A stretch of 64,000 bases of DNA, from NCBI RefSeq assembly GCF_009695775.1, contig NZ_VUNG01000018.1, forward strand, positions 1-64,000, in the 5' to 3' direction. Source of the DNA: Hallella mizrahii (GTDB lineage: Bacteria; Bacteroidota; Bacteroidia; Bacteroidales; Bacteroidaceae). A model generated the notes under the pieces. The model worked only from the letters and a program-made list of their open reading frames with translations. It had not been told where the DNA came from and ran no database searches. Positions 50,085 to 59,863 of this stretch are shown here, piece by piece. Both the position numbers and the translations under genes were made by a program. The number at the start of each line of letters is the position of its first letter. Position 1 is the stretch's first letter.

Positions 50085-52323
50085 ACTTCTTGGCAGCACG
50101 CAACTGGTGGCGCATGATATTGAGAAACTCATCCGTCTCCTGCAGAATGTTGAGATATACGAGAGACACCTGAAGCATTTGTGTGCCGGTAGACTGCTGG
50201 ATATGGTCGATAAGTCCTTTGCGAAGTGTTGACAACTCGTCGCGGCAGAGATCAGCCTCTGAGAGGATATCGCGGTAGTCGTCGTACTTACCATTGGAGA
50301 TCATCTCCTGCGTCATGTGCATGAGGTCGTTGACCTTTTGGCGAACGGGCTGGAACTCATGGATATATTCCTCGGGTATCGGATTGAAGTTGTTGTCGAC
50401 ATGCTCGCGTACCGGTTCCAGCATACGGCGCAGGCAGTAGATGAACTGTTGGTCGGAGTTGGCGCCGAGGTGGAACCAAGTATTGCGCTCGATAGCAATG
50501 TCCTGTGGTGATTTCTTCAGTCCGAGCATTTCCTGACGGCGGTATTTCTTCAGGTTGTCCTGCTCCTTATGGAGTGACTTGCGGCACCGGCCGAGCTCAC
50601 GTGCGTTTTGTCCGGTGAAGCCGTCCATGATCTTGTTGAACATGTCAAGCGCATAGTGATTCATATTGCATTGCGTGCTGCTCACACGCTTCTGCAGCAT
50701 ATCCCAGACAAGCTCGGGATCACGGGTGCGCATCATCAAGCGGAAGCTGTCCTCGTCCTTGGCCTCCTGTTCTTTCTTCTTCTTGTATTGTTGGTTGCTG
50801 TGCCAAAGCAGATAGATGACGAGTATCATGAAGCCCACTTGCAGTACGATACCGCCATACCACATTGTCAGAGCCACCAGTGAGCAGGTGATGAAGGCCA
50901 CACCGGCAGTGATGAACCAGCCACCAATGACGCTTAGCACGCCGGTGACACGGAACACGGCACTCTCACGGCTCCAGGCACGGTCGGCAAGACTGGAACC
51001 CATAGCTACCATGAACGTCACATAGGTGGTAGACAATGGCAACTTATGATTCGTTCCGAAGGTGATCAGCATGGAGGCAATCACCAAGTTCACGGCGGCA
51101 CGCACCACGTCGAAGGCGGCTTTGTCATCGACAAGCTCCACCTCGTTGGCGTTGAAACGGCTGTTGATCCAATTGCGCAGGGAAGCGGGGAAGATATGTG
51201 CGACACTCTCCACGCCCCACTGGCAGAAACGGACGATGGCACGGGCTGCCTTGGACGAACCAAACATCTCGTCGCCCTCGTCCTGACGGGCCAGGTCCAC
51301 GGAGGTCTTGATCACATTCTGGGCTTTCTTGGAAGTACCCATTGCCACGATCATGATGATGCCGGCTGCCATCAGATAGAAAGGAGGAGTCTTGGCACTC
51401 TCCATCAGCGATTTCATCATGAACGTGTCTACACCGGCACCATGGGCGTTGGCGGCATAGTCCTGATAGGAAGCCAAACCGGCCAAGGGCACACCGATGA
51501 AGTTCACAAGGTCGTTACCGGCAAAGGCCATGGCAAGACCGAAGGTGCCCATGAGCACGACAAACTTGAAGATGTCAACGCGGCACAGATGCAGGACTTC
51601 CATGACGATGGTAGAGCCAATGAATGTATAGATCAGCAGCAGGTTGATGTTGCTGTTGATATAGTCGCGCACGCTCTCACTGACGTAGGGACTGTTGCCG
51701 ACACCTTTCATAAAGATGAAGTAGGCCAGCACGGTGAACGAGATGCCACCGAAGATGGCGATGGCGTAGCGGCTGTGCTTCTTGTAGTTGAATGTGAAGA
51801 CCACACGGCTGATCCACATCACAATCATGCCGACGACAAACGAGATTGCCACGCTCACAAAGATGGCGATGATCACGCTCAGAGCCTTGTCGGAGTTGAG
51901 CAGTATGCCATAGTCAAGACTCGGGTCGCCCATGATCTTCAAAGTCGAAATCATGAACGCGCCACCGAGGAGCTCGAAGACCAGTGATACCGTGGTCGAC
52001 GTGGGCATGCCTAATGAATTGAACACATCGAGGATGATGACATCCGTGACCATGACGGCCAGGAACACGGTCATCACCTCATGGAAAGAATAACGGGCCG
52101 GCATCATGATGCCGTGGCGCGCAATGTCCATCATTCCCGATGACAGCACGGCTCCTAATACCACAGCGATGGAGGCAATGATGAGCACCGTGCGGAATGT
52201 TGCCACACGAGCACCTACGGCCGACTGCAGGAAGTTCACCGCATCGTTGCTCACGCCCACGAACAAGTCGAAGACCGCCAGACAGAGCAGGAAGATGACG
52301 ATACACAAATAAATTGTTTCCAT
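50071..52323 (-). CDS. Inorganic phosphate transporter (Pit family) with long helical C-terminal extension
   Basis: GVSNDAVNFLQSAVGARVAT, DVFNSLGMPTSTTVSLVFELLGGA, FAGNDLVNFIGVPLAG, GTNHKLPLSTTYVTFMVAMGSSL. Confidence 0.92.
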   Translation of the reverse strand: METIYLCIVIFLLCLAVFDLFVGVSNDAVNFLQSAVGARVATFRTVLIIASIAVVLGAVLSSGMMDIARHGIMMPARYSFHEVMTVFLAVMVTDVIILDVFNSLGMPTSTTVSLVFELLGGAFMISTLKIMGDPSLDYGILLNSDKALSVIIAIFVSVAISFVVGMIVMWISRVVFTFNYKKHSRYAIAIFGGISFTVLAYFIFMKGVGNSPYVSESVRDYINSNINLLLIYTFIGSTIVMEVLHLCRVDIFKFVVLMGTFGLAMAFAGNDLVNFIGVPLAGLASYQDYAANAHGAGVDTFMMKSLMESAKTPPFYLMAAGIIMIVAMGTSKKAQNVIKTSVDLARQDEGDEMFGSSKAARAIVRFCQWGVESVAHIFPASLRNWINSRFNANEVELVDDKAAFDVVRAAVNLVIASMLITFGTNHKLPLSTTYVTFMVAMGSSLADRAWSRESAVFRVTGVLSVIGGWFITAGVAFITCSLVALTMWYGGIVLQVGFMILVIYLLWHSNQQYKKKKEQEAKDEDSFRLMMRTRDPELVWDMLQKRVSSTQCNMNHYALDMFNKIMDGFTGQNARELGRCRKSLHKEQDNLKKYRRQEMLGLKKSPQDIAIERNTWFHLGANSDQQFIYCLRRMLEPVREHVDNNFNPIPEEYIHEFQPVRQKVNDLMHMTQEMISNGKYDDYRDILSEADLCRDELSTLRKGLIDHIQQSTGTQMLQVSLVYLNILQETDEFLNIMRHQLRAAKKFIEN

Positions 52324-52351
52324 AAATGATAAGTTATATTCTTTTTGTGCG

Positions 52352-52429
52352 CAAAGTTAATCAGTGTATATTACAAGTGGTTTAAACACATATTACAATA
52401 GTGTTCACATGTATTACAATCATGTTACA
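52352..52429 (-). promoter_or_regulatory. PHO-box-like array and -7 element (TAACTTTG) of Pit gene
   Basis: Minus: TGTAACATGAT TGTAATACATG TGAACACTAT TGTAATATGTG TTTAAACCACT TGTAATATACA-CTGAT-TAACTTTG. Confidence 0.65.
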
Positions 52430-52570
52430 AATAGCTATTGGACGGCTCTTTTTGTTATATGTAGTATTTGAGTCAATTTTTTGGAAAAACAAACTGAAGG
52501 ACGAATCAAAAAATGAGGAAGAACGCAATAATTTGTGAATGCGGAATGTCGTATTATGAATTATTTCTTG

Positions 52571-52578
52571 TAACTTTG
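52571..52578 (+). promoter_or_regulatory. -7 element TAACTTTG of cysE
   Basis: TAnnTTTG. Confidence 0.5.
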
Positions 52579-52628
52579 CGCATGAATCCACAATGAAATG
52601 AGAAGGGGGGATAAACCTATTTTATCGA

Positions 52629-53573
52629 ATGACGAATATTATGGAAGGCAATGACATATTCTTAAAAAGCGTGGAGATGATGACACGTGTCTCTGACGAT
52701 GAGCGTCGGATGGCCCCCCAGGGTGATACGCCTTTACCCTCGGTCGATGCACTGCGTGAGATGGTCGAACTGGTGAAGATGATCGTCTTCCCCGGCTTTT
52801 TCGACAAGCGGCAGATCGACAGCGACATCCGTTCTTACCATATTGGTGTGAACATGGAGCGGCTTTGTAGTCTCATGCGCAAGCAACTGACATTGGCTCT
52901 TTGCGCTGATGGCAGCGATGAGCACAGTGCAGAAGCTGAAGCTGCAGAGAAGTCCTTAAAGCTGATCGGACAACTGCCTCTCATCAAGCATCTGCTCTAC
53001 ACCGATGTCGAGGCTATCTTCGACGATGACCCGGCAGCCTCTTCGCATAGTGAGGTCATCTTTTCCTATCCAGTCATTCATGCCATGATTCACTATCGCT
53101 TCGCTCATGTACTTCATGAGATGGGTATCCCTGTTATACCTCGTATCATCACTGAGCAGGCACATGCCAATACAGGTATCGACATCCATCCGGGTGCCAA
53201 GATAGGGGAGTACTTCTCCATCGACCACGGTACGGGTGTAGTTATCGGTGAGACTTGCGTCATTGGCAATCATGTGCATCTCTTCCAAGGTGTCACACTC
53301 GGTGCGGCGCATACTGAGAACCCTTATTACACACTCCATCAGCAGCCCAACGAGGAGACGCGGCGAGACCGCACACGCCTCGCACCCCGCCACCCTGTGC
53401 TTGAAGATCACGTCACGGTATACTCCAACTCCACACTACTGGGGCGCATCACCATCGGACATGATACGGTTATCGGCGGTAACGTGTGGCTCACACACAG
53501 TGTGCCGGCCAACACCACTATCATGCAGAGCAAGGCTATGGACGTGAGTTTCACTGGTGGACTTGGTATTTAA
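52629..53573 (+). CDS. cysE: Serine O-acetyltransferase
   Basis: TGIDIHPGAKIGEYFSIDHGTGVVIGETCVIGNHVHLFQGVTLGA; hexapeptide repeats. Confidence 0.9.
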   Translation: MTNIMEGNDIFLKSVEMMTRVSDDERRMAPQGDTPLPSVDALREMVELVKMIVFPGFFDKRQIDSDIRSYHIGVNMERLCSLMRKQLTLALCADGSDEHSAEAEAAEKSLKLIGQLPLIKHLLYTDVEAIFDDDPAASSHSEVIFSYPVIHAMIHYRFAHVLHEMGIPVIPRIITEQAHANTGIDIHPGAKIGEYFSIDHGTGVVIGETCVIGNHVHLFQGVTLGAAHTENPYYTLHQQPNEETRRDRTRLAPRHPVLEDHVTVYSNSTLLGRITIGHDTVIGGNVWLTHSVPANTTIMQSKAMDVSFTGGLGI

Positions 53574-53628
53574 GGATAGCAAGCAGATGAAACTGTCATG
53601 ATATAGAAACATTATTAGTGTCTCGTGT

Positions 53629-54570
53629 ATGAAAAAGAAGAGTATTATCAATGAGTTGCGTGACTACTTGATGATCACGATAGCGATGATCTCCTATTGT
53701 ATCGGGTGGAACGTATTCCTTTTGCCTAACAATATCACCACGGGTGGTGTGCCGGGTATTTCTTCGGTAGTCTACTGGGGTACGGGCATTCCGGTGCAGG
53801 TGACTTATTTCGTCATTAATGCTTTCCTGCTTATTGCAGCCCTGAGAATCCTGGGATGGAAGTTCTGTGTGAAAACGATCTATGCGGTGGTGGTGTTGAC
53901 ATCGCTCACCGCCTTGGCTCGACACAACCTCGTTGGTACCCATCTGCTTGCTGACCAGCCTTTTATGGCAAGTCTTATCGGTGCTATGTTCTGCGGTGGT
54001 GGAGTAGGACTGGGACTGGCCAATAACGGATCTACGGGAGGTACGGATATCGTGGCGGCCATCGTCAACAAGTACCGCGATATCTCCTTGGGCCGTGTCA
54101 TCATGCTCTGCGATATTGTCATCATCACCTCTTCTTATCTTGTCCTTCACAACTGGGAGCAGGTCATCTATGGCTATGTGGTGCTGATGGTCACCGCGTT
54201 TTGTATCGATCAGGTTGTCAACTCCATGCGCCGCAGCGTGCAGTTCTTCATCATCTCGGACAAGTATCGCGAGATAGCCTCGCGCATCGCGGTCTATCCC
54301 CATCGTGGTGCTACGGTCATCGAGGCGCACGGCTTCTACACGGGCCATCAGGTGAAGATGCTCTTCATCATGGCCAAGCGTCGTGAGAGTAACACCATCT
54401 TCCAGATCATCAACGATATCGACCCTCGTGCTTTCGTCACTCAGACCAATGTCATTGGTGTCTATGGTGAGGGCTTTGACAAGTTCAAGGTGCACAAGAT
54501 GACCAAGAACGGCTATGAGATCATCAACCGTGAGAGAGCGGAGATAGAAAAACTCGAGGAACAGAACTAA
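53629..54570 (+). CDS. YitT family membrane protein (DUF2179 C-term)
   Basis: GWNVFLLPNNITTGGVPGISSVVYW, GSTGGTDIVAAIVNKY. Confidence 0.9.
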   Translation: MKKKSIINELRDYLMITIAMISYCIGWNVFLLPNNITTGGVPGISSVVYWGTGIPVQVTYFVINAFLLIAALRILGWKFCVKTIYAVVVLTSLTALARHNLVGTHLLADQPFMASLIGAMFCGGGVGLGLANNGSTGGTDIVAAIVNKYRDISLGRVIMLCDIVIITSSYLVLHNWEQVIYGYVVLMVTAFCIDQVVNSMRRSVQFFIISDKYREIASRIAVYPHRGATVIEAHGFYTGHQVKMLFIMAKRRESNTIFQIINDIDPRAFVTQTNVIGVYGEGFDKFKVHKMTKNGYEIINRERAEIEKLEEQN

Positions 54571-54593
54571 TAATTCTCTTTGAGATAAAAAGC

Positions 54594-54672
54594 AAGGGGG
54601 GCTATGCCGTGCGGCATAGCCCCCCTTATATAATAATAGGAGTGATCCTTACTTGTTGTTGCTCTCCTTTGG
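54594..54672. repeat. Direct repeat copy 1: terminator hairpin + ompA 3' end remnant
   Basis: Near-identical to 55762-55839; reverse strand encodes PKESNNK*. Confidence 0.9.
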
Positions 54673-54777
54673 GAACAAAAAAATCTGTGTGGTGATGTAC
54701 GAACAGCATCACACAGAAAAAATGATGGCATTTGGATAATATGAAGAGAAAGACTTGCTTCATTCGAATAGAATGTT

Positions 54778-54785
54778 TATTTTTG
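54778..54785 (+). promoter_or_regulatory. -7 element TATTTTTG of DUF3791/DUF3990 module
   Basis: TAnnTTTG just upstream of ATG at 54800. Confidence 0.45.
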
Positions 54786-54799
54786 CAGTAAAAAGGAAT

Positions 54800-55036
54800 A
54801 TGTCTATGGCTACTTCAAAAAATGATAGGTTTAGAATACCTTATATAAACATGATCATCCGGACATTTGGGGAACATTTCCAATTGTCTGTCCAGCAGGC
54901 CTGCAGCTATCTTTACCGCTGCAAGGGTATTCATTATTTAGTGGATCATTATGATGTGGAGCATACTTTGCCAGTGGAAGATACTATTGAAGCCTTGGCC
55001 AGTGTGTGCCGAAGAAATGGAGGACTGCTTGCATGA
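54800..55036 (+). CDS. DUF3791-like protein (putative antitoxin/partner)
   Basis: MSMATSKNDRFRIPYINMIIRTFGEHFQLSVQQACSYLYRCKGIHYLVDHYDVEHTL; ATGA overlap with next gene. Confidence 0.7.
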   Translation: MSMATSKNDRFRIPYINMIIRTFGEHFQLSVQQACSYLYRCKGIHYLVDHYDVEHTLPVEDTIEALASVCRRNGGLLA

Positions 55037-55503
55037 TATTATATCACGGAACAAATGTAGACTTTAATAAGATAGATATCTCAAAGTGTTTACCTTATAA
55101 AGACTTTGGATGTGGCTTCTATCTTACTGATATTCAGAAGCAGGCTAAGCATATGGCCCGACGCAAGTTCGATGCTTTTGGAGGTGGTATGGTAGTCCAA
55201 GAATACTTTTTTGACGATCAGCTTCTTGTCAATGGCAGCCTTGCCGTGTTGAAATTCGACAAAGTCTCTGTAGAGTGGGCTCAATTTATTTATAAGAATC
55301 GTAGCCGTCAATTACATTTTCATCATAGTTATGATGTTGTTATAGGTCCTGTGGCTGATGATGGAGTAGCGTTTCTTATGAGCCAATTCCAACATGGTTA
55401 TATCAATGAGGTAGCTTTTGCTGAACAACTGAAGTATAAGCAACTTAGTAACCAATATTGTTTTTTGACACCAAAGGCAATTAAAACGTTGAAGAGATTA
55501 TGA
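55033..55503 (+). CDS. DUF3990-like protein (ADP-ribosyltransferase-like fold, putative toxin)
   Basis: MILYHGTNVDFNKIDISKCLPYKDFGCGFYLTDIQKQAKHMARR; HGT..GFYLT motifs. Confidence 0.75.
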   Translation: MILYHGTNVDFNKIDISKCLPYKDFGCGFYLTDIQKQAKHMARRKFDAFGGGMVVQEYFFDDQLLVNGSLAVLKFDKVSVEWAQFIYKNRSRQLHFHHSYDVVIGPVADDGVAFLMSQFQHGYINEVAFAEQLKYKQLSNQYCFLTPKAIKTLKRL

Positions 55504-55739
55504 TGACAAAAGATCAAAGATATCACTTCCTTGTGGATAATGCAGTTGACAGTATGAGTGAACAGCTCATAGAGGATTTTCATTTACCTGTTCCAGAAGC
55601 ACTTAACTTTATCTATCAATCTTCTACATTGAAGATCATCCAAGATCCAAGAACACTTCTTTATACAGAGAGTCCAGATTATTTGTATCTCATCTTAAAA
55701 TACGAATACCAAAATGGCAAGTTGCCAGAAACGGCGTAA
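55500..55739 (+). CDS. DUF3791-like protein, second divergent copy
   Basis: 79 aa; EQLIEDFHLPVPEALNFIYQSSTLKIIQDPRTLLYTESPDYLY; ATGA overlap. Confidence 0.6.
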   Translation: MMTKDQRYHFLVDNAVDSMSEQLIEDFHLPVPEALNFIYQSSTLKIIQDPRTLLYTESPDYLYLILKYEYQNGKLPETA

Positions 55740-55761
55740 ATGTCTTTTGATATAATCACAT

Positions 55762-55839
55762 AAGGGGGGCTATGCCGTGCGGCATAGCCCCCCTTATATA
55801 TAATAGGAGTGATCCTTACTTGTTGTTACTTTCCTCTGG
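55762..55839. repeat. Direct repeat copy 2 (native ompA 3' end and terminator)
   Basis: AAGGGGGGCTATGCC-GTGC-GGCATAGCCCCCCTTATATAT..; overlaps the OmpA stop. Confidence 0.9.
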
Positions 55840-56679
55840 AGCCTTGTCGATGAGGTCCATGAACTGGTCGAGCTTCGGTGTGATGATGATCTGGGTGCGG
55901 CGGTTGCGCTGTTTGCCGAGTTCTGTGTCGTTGCTGGCCACAGGGTTGTATTCGCCACGTCCGCCGGCGGTCAGTCGCTTAGGTGCCACACCGAAGTGAT
56001 CAATGAGATACTGAACTACGCTGGAGGCACGCAGAGCACTGAGATCCCAGTTGTTGCGGATGTTCTTCATGGATGGTGCGGCTGTGTTGACAGGCACGTT
56101 GTCGGTGTTGCCCTCGATGAGCACGTCATAGTCCTTGTAGTCTGTGATGATCTTAGCAATTTTGCTCAGCGTCTCCTGGGCACGGTCGTTGATCTCATAG
56201 CTGCCACTCTTGTAGAGCATGTTGTCGGCCAAACTGATATAAACAACACCCTTGAGCACTTGCACGTCGACCTCTTTCATCTCCTCCTTGCTCAGTGAGC
56301 GGGTGAGGTTGTTGGTGAGCACCATATTGAGCGAGTCGCTCTTGCTCTTCACCTCCACGAGATGGCGGATATACTGGTTCGACTCATTGATCTGGTCAAC
56401 GAGCTTTGAGATGTTGATGTTGTTGGCGTTGGCATTGTTGAGACTCTTGTCGAGAGATCCTTGCAGCGAGGCGTAGTCTTTCTTAGCCTGAGCGAGCTGA
56501 TCCTCCAAGGAGCTGACGCGAGCCTGAGAGGCAGCGAGCTTTTCCTTGGCGTCCTGATAGTTGGCGGTCAGTTCACGGTTTTCTGTTTGACAATTCACCA
56601 AGTCTTTCTTGCTGGCGCAGCTGCTGACGAGCATAGTGCTGGCGAGCAGAGCTACAATAGCGATGTTAGTCTTTTTCAT
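55816..56679 (-). CDS. OmpA family lipoprotein
   Basis: Lipobox VSSC; coiled coil; VLIEGNTDNVPVNT..NWDLSALRASSVVQYLI..RNRRTQIIITPK. Confidence 0.9.
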   Translation of the reverse strand: MKKTNIAIVALLASTMLVSSCASKKDLVNCQTENRELTANYQDAKEKLAASQARVSSLEDQLAQAKKDYASLQGSLDKSLNNANANNINISKLVDQINESNQYIRHLVEVKSKSDSLNMVLTNNLTRSLSKEEMKEVDVQVLKGVVYISLADNMLYKSGSYEINDRAQETLSKIAKIITDYKDYDVLIEGNTDNVPVNTAAPSMKNIRNNWDLSALRASSVVQYLIDHFGVAPKRLTAGGRGEYNPVASNDTELGKQRNRRTQIIITPKLDQFMDLIDKAPEESNNK

Positions 56680-56883
56680 GTCTTATCGTTTTTATTTATA
56701 AATGTCGTTTCATATATTGTGTGGCCAGAAATCCTTTGTAATGGGATTATCGTGAAGCCAACTTATTGCAAATATCGTTATTATGACGCAAAAAGGAAAG
56801 GAAAGTTGCATGAGATTAGTTTATTTTAACCACATAAGTGAGCTTTTTAGTTTCTTTTGGTAGGAGATAGCAGGAAAAAGAAA

Positions 56884-56916
56884 TATCCACGCATCAGGAG
56901 CATCGATGCGTGGATA
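56884..56916 (-). terminator. Terminator of ppx/gppA-like gene
   Basis: TATCCACGCATC..GATGCGTGGATA. Confidence 0.65.
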
Positions 56917-56932
56917 AAGATTCCGGCTATGC

Positions 56933-57835
56933 TTATGGTTTCACCTTTGCCGTTTTCATGTCGCGGTAGAGTCCGTCGACGATGGAGTCGGCAAGCGAGA
57001 TATTGGGTACCATGATCTCGTCGCATCCGAGTTGCTTGCTCACGTCGAGGAAGATGCGGGCTGCGGGAACGATGACATCGGCACGGTCGTCCTTGAGGTT
57101 GAAAGAGATCATGCGCTCCTCAATGCTCATCGGCTTGAGCATGGAGTAGAGCCGTTGCAGTTCGGTGATGGAGAGCTTCTTGTTTTTGCTTTCTTTGCTG
57201 ATCTTGAACAGCTTGTTGATATTACCACCCGAACCGATGATGCGTATGTCGGGGTATAGCTTGGCATATCCTTGCAGATCAGCCTCCATGGCTTTCCAGG
57301 CTTCAGGAGTGACGCGGTCAGAGAGCAGACGCAGTGTACCTATATTATAGGAGTGGCTATCGGCGAGCGTGCCGTCATGGATGAGCGAGATCTCTGTGCT
57401 GCCACCGCCCACATCGACGTAGGCGAAGTTGCCTTCATTGGAGTCGGTCTTCTCCACAAGGTTGTTGACAAGCAGCAGTGCCTCGTCGGGACCTTTGACC
57501 ACCTCCAAGTCGAGTCCGCTCTCCTTCTTAATCGTCTTGATCACCTTCATACCGTTTTCGGCATCGCGCATGGCCGACGTGGCACAAGCGCGGTAGGCAT
57601 CGACGCGGAAGACCTTCATCAGTTGCTTATAGGCTTTCATCATGTGGATCATCATCTCCTCACGTTCTTTCGACACCTTGCCGAGCGTGAAGACATCCTT
57701 GCCCAAGCGCAGAGGCACGCGCACGAACATCAGTTTGCGCACGCGTTCCAATCCGACAGCCTCGTCGTCGAAGGCCTTGATGAGCAAACGGGCTCCGTTG
57801 GAACCAATATCAATAGCTGCTAATGTACATTTCAT
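56933..57835 (-). CDS. Ppx/GppA-family exopolyphosphatase
   Basis: AAIDIGSNGARLLI, FAYVDVGGGSTEISLI, IIGSGGNINKLFK. Confidence 0.88.
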   Translation of the reverse strand: MKCTLAAIDIGSNGARLLIKAFDDEAVGLERVRKLMFVRVPLRLGKDVFTLGKVSKEREEMMIHMMKAYKQLMKVFRVDAYRACATSAMRDAENGMKVIKTIKKESGLDLEVVKGPDEALLLVNNLVEKTDSNEGNFAYVDVGGGSTEISLIHDGTLADSHSYNIGTLRLLSDRVTPEAWKAMEADLQGYAKLYPDIRIIGSGGNINKLFKISKESKNKKLSITELQRLYSMLKPMSIEERMISFNLKDDRADVIVPAARIFLDVSKQLGCDEIMVPNISLADSIVDGLYRDMKTAKVKP

Positions 57836-57873
57836 GTCTTACAGATTTTATGTTTAAACGTTTTATGAATCGT

Positions 57874-59706
57874 TTATTCAATGATCATCACGAAGCCTCC
57901 TCTTGGCGCGCATTTCACTGTGCGCGTGTTAAGAGGCTTGACTTTTTTGAAGCTCAGGCTACCGTCGGTGAGCAATCGGCAGGTGTGCCTGCCTTTCAGT
58001 TGCAAAGAGCTGAGATCCACCGTGAGGCCGAGTTTTTCGTCAGTGCCGTTGATGCCTGCCACATACCAGGTGTGTGCCTTTCGTCTTGCCATCACCACAT
58101 GGTGTGCCGGATAGCCGGTGAGCAGTTTAGTGTCGTCCCATGTAGTAGGCACCGTGCCGAGGAAGTCGCATACTTGCTTGTATTTTTTTTGCAGGAAGCT
58201 CTCGGGCCTATCGGCCAGATGCTGTAGTGCGCTTTCGAAGAGCACAGTCAGAGCCACCTCGTGCGCGTCGGTGGTGATGTGTGGGTGCTGAGAATTAGAG
58301 AAGGCGCAGGGTGTGTAGTCCATGGGTCCCACCACATTGCGTGTGAAGGGCAACGTGGCGTTGTGCCCGGCAGCGCGATTGGTGAGGGTGGCCCTGTTGT
58401 TGTACCATTCGGCTCCGTATACGGCCTCGGTGGAGAGGAGGTTAGGGAATGTGCGTTGCCATCCTCTGGGTAAAGTAGCTCCGTGGAAGTTTACCAGCAG
58501 GTGGTGTCGCGCCGCGTCGTTGAGTAAATCGATGCAGTATCGCATCACAGGCTGTGTGTCGCCTCCAAAGAAGTCTATTTTCACGCCGGCCACGCCCATT
58601 TTCTCGCACCAAGCAAACTCCTTCTCGCGTTTTTCGGGGGCGTTGAGTCTCCACTTCGGCCCCGGTGCGCCATTTACCCATCCACAGCACGAATTGTACC
58701 ACAGCAGTGGCTTCACACCTTTCTCGTGAGCATAGCGCAGGGCATCTTCCACGTTACCGCCATTATCCATCTCGTCCCATTCGGCATCAATGAGTACGTA
58801 TGGCAGATGCATGGTGGCGGCCATGTCGATATATTGCTTCACGATCTGGAAGTCTTTGGAACCATGGTTATGTGCCCAGTATATCCAAGACACCATGCCG
58901 GGGTGTATCCACGTATTGTCGGTGAAGGTGGAGGGTGGGGCAACGTCTGTAACCAGAGTAGACTCCACCACATCGGCGATCGAGCCTATTATCATGACTC
59001 TCCAAGGGCTCATCCATGGTCCGCTTACGAGGCTGTCGTTTTTGTCAGGCACTATGCGGTACAGATTGGGAGCTTGTGTGTTGTAAAGACAAGCGGCACT
59101 ATTATAGTCGTGTATGTCGGCCTCGGTCAGCAATGTCCACACGCCGCTATGTGGGTTGGTCAACACGGGGAAAGCCCACCGTCTGTTGTTGTCCTGACTC
59201 CATCCGTCAGTTGTCTTTGGATAGAATTCCTCATAACTGTCGGTCCACTTCATCATCCACCGTGGCGTGCCTTGGGACAGGTCGAAGGTTGTTTGCTCGC
59301 CACGCATGGTTCCGTGGTTCATGTTTGTGGCGTACCGGAAAGCCAATCCATCGTTGTAGAGTCTCACAATGAGCGTAATACCCAATCCTTGACTCGGGCT
59401 CTTCCCTAAGTTCAGACGATACTCATTAGCCTGATTGGTACAGTGCCGTTTCTTACCAGACAGCATGTAGTAGTCGGCCTTCACTGTGGTTGGTTTCCCC
59501 ACGCCGAGTATGCAGAGGGCTGTGGTGTCGTCGGGTTGTGGCGTAATGCCCAATCTTGTGATGCGTGCCACGGTCACGTTTCCACAGTCAACATTGAGTC
59601 CGTGTGTGGTGGCCAGAACCTTGATTTTTCCATTGGGCGAGGTCATAGTCTGTGCCGGACAGCAAGTTGCCACGAGCAGCAAGGCAAGGCAGAATAGTTT
59701 TTTCAT
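57874..59706 (-). CDS. GH97 family glycoside hydrolase
   Basis: Start MKKLFCLALLLVATCCPAQ at 59706; GVKIDFFGGDTQPVMRYCIDLL, NFHGATLPRGWQRTFPN. Confidence 0.88.
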   Translation of the reverse strand: MKKLFCLALLLVATCCPAQTMTSPNGKIKVLATTHGLNVDCGNVTVARITRLGITPQPDDTTALCILGVGKPTTVKADYYMLSGKKRHCTNQANEYRLNLGKSPSQGLGITLIVRLYNDGLAFRYATNMNHGTMRGEQTTFDLSQGTPRWMMKWTDSYEEFYPKTTDGWSQDNNRRWAFPVLTNPHSGVWTLLTEADIHDYNSAACLYNTQAPNLYRIVPDKNDSLVSGPWMSPWRVMIIGSIADVVESTLVTDVAPPSTFTDNTWIHPGMVSWIYWAHNHGSKDFQIVKQYIDMAATMHLPYVLIDAEWDEMDNGGNVEDALRYAHEKGVKPLLWYNSCCGWVNGAPGPKWRLNAPEKREKEFAWCEKMGVAGVKIDFFGGDTQPVMRYCIDLLNDAARHHLLVNFHGATLPRGWQRTFPNLLSTEAVYGAEWYNNRATLTNRAAGHNATLPFTRNVVGPMDYTPCAFSNSQHPHITTDAHEVALTVLFESALQHLADRPESFLQKKYKQVCDFLGTVPTTWDDTKLLTGYPAHHVVMARRKAHTWYVAGINGTDEKLGLTVDLSSLQLKGRHTCRLLTDGSLSFKKVKPLNTRTVKCAPRGGFVMIIE

Positions 59707-59863
59707 AGTTTTTTCTTGATTTGATGAAACATGTACAGGCTGCGTTTGCAGCTTTGTTTGCAAATATCGTGAAAAACTACGACATGTGCAAGGCATTGCC
59801 CTTGTTATTGTCTTGAAGCTGCTTTTTTTAGTGGACATCGTTTGTCGATGCACTTTATTGATC

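Noticed and set aside
51046-51987. 313-aa plus-strand ORF rich in His/Asp
   Set aside because: Antisense to the Pit transporter; H/D/G composition reflects the reverse complement of membrane codons.
54679-54722. Hairpin TCTGTGTGGTGATG..CATCACACAGA as an element of the inserted module
   Set aside because: Most simply a bidirectional terminator-like hairpin; imperfect stem and no second copy seen.
59740-59750. TGCGTTTGCA upstream of the second GH97 gene as a LacI-type operator
   Set aside because: Not a match to the AAACGTTT core; the position 57 nt away falls inside the gene, so it breaks the spacing rule.
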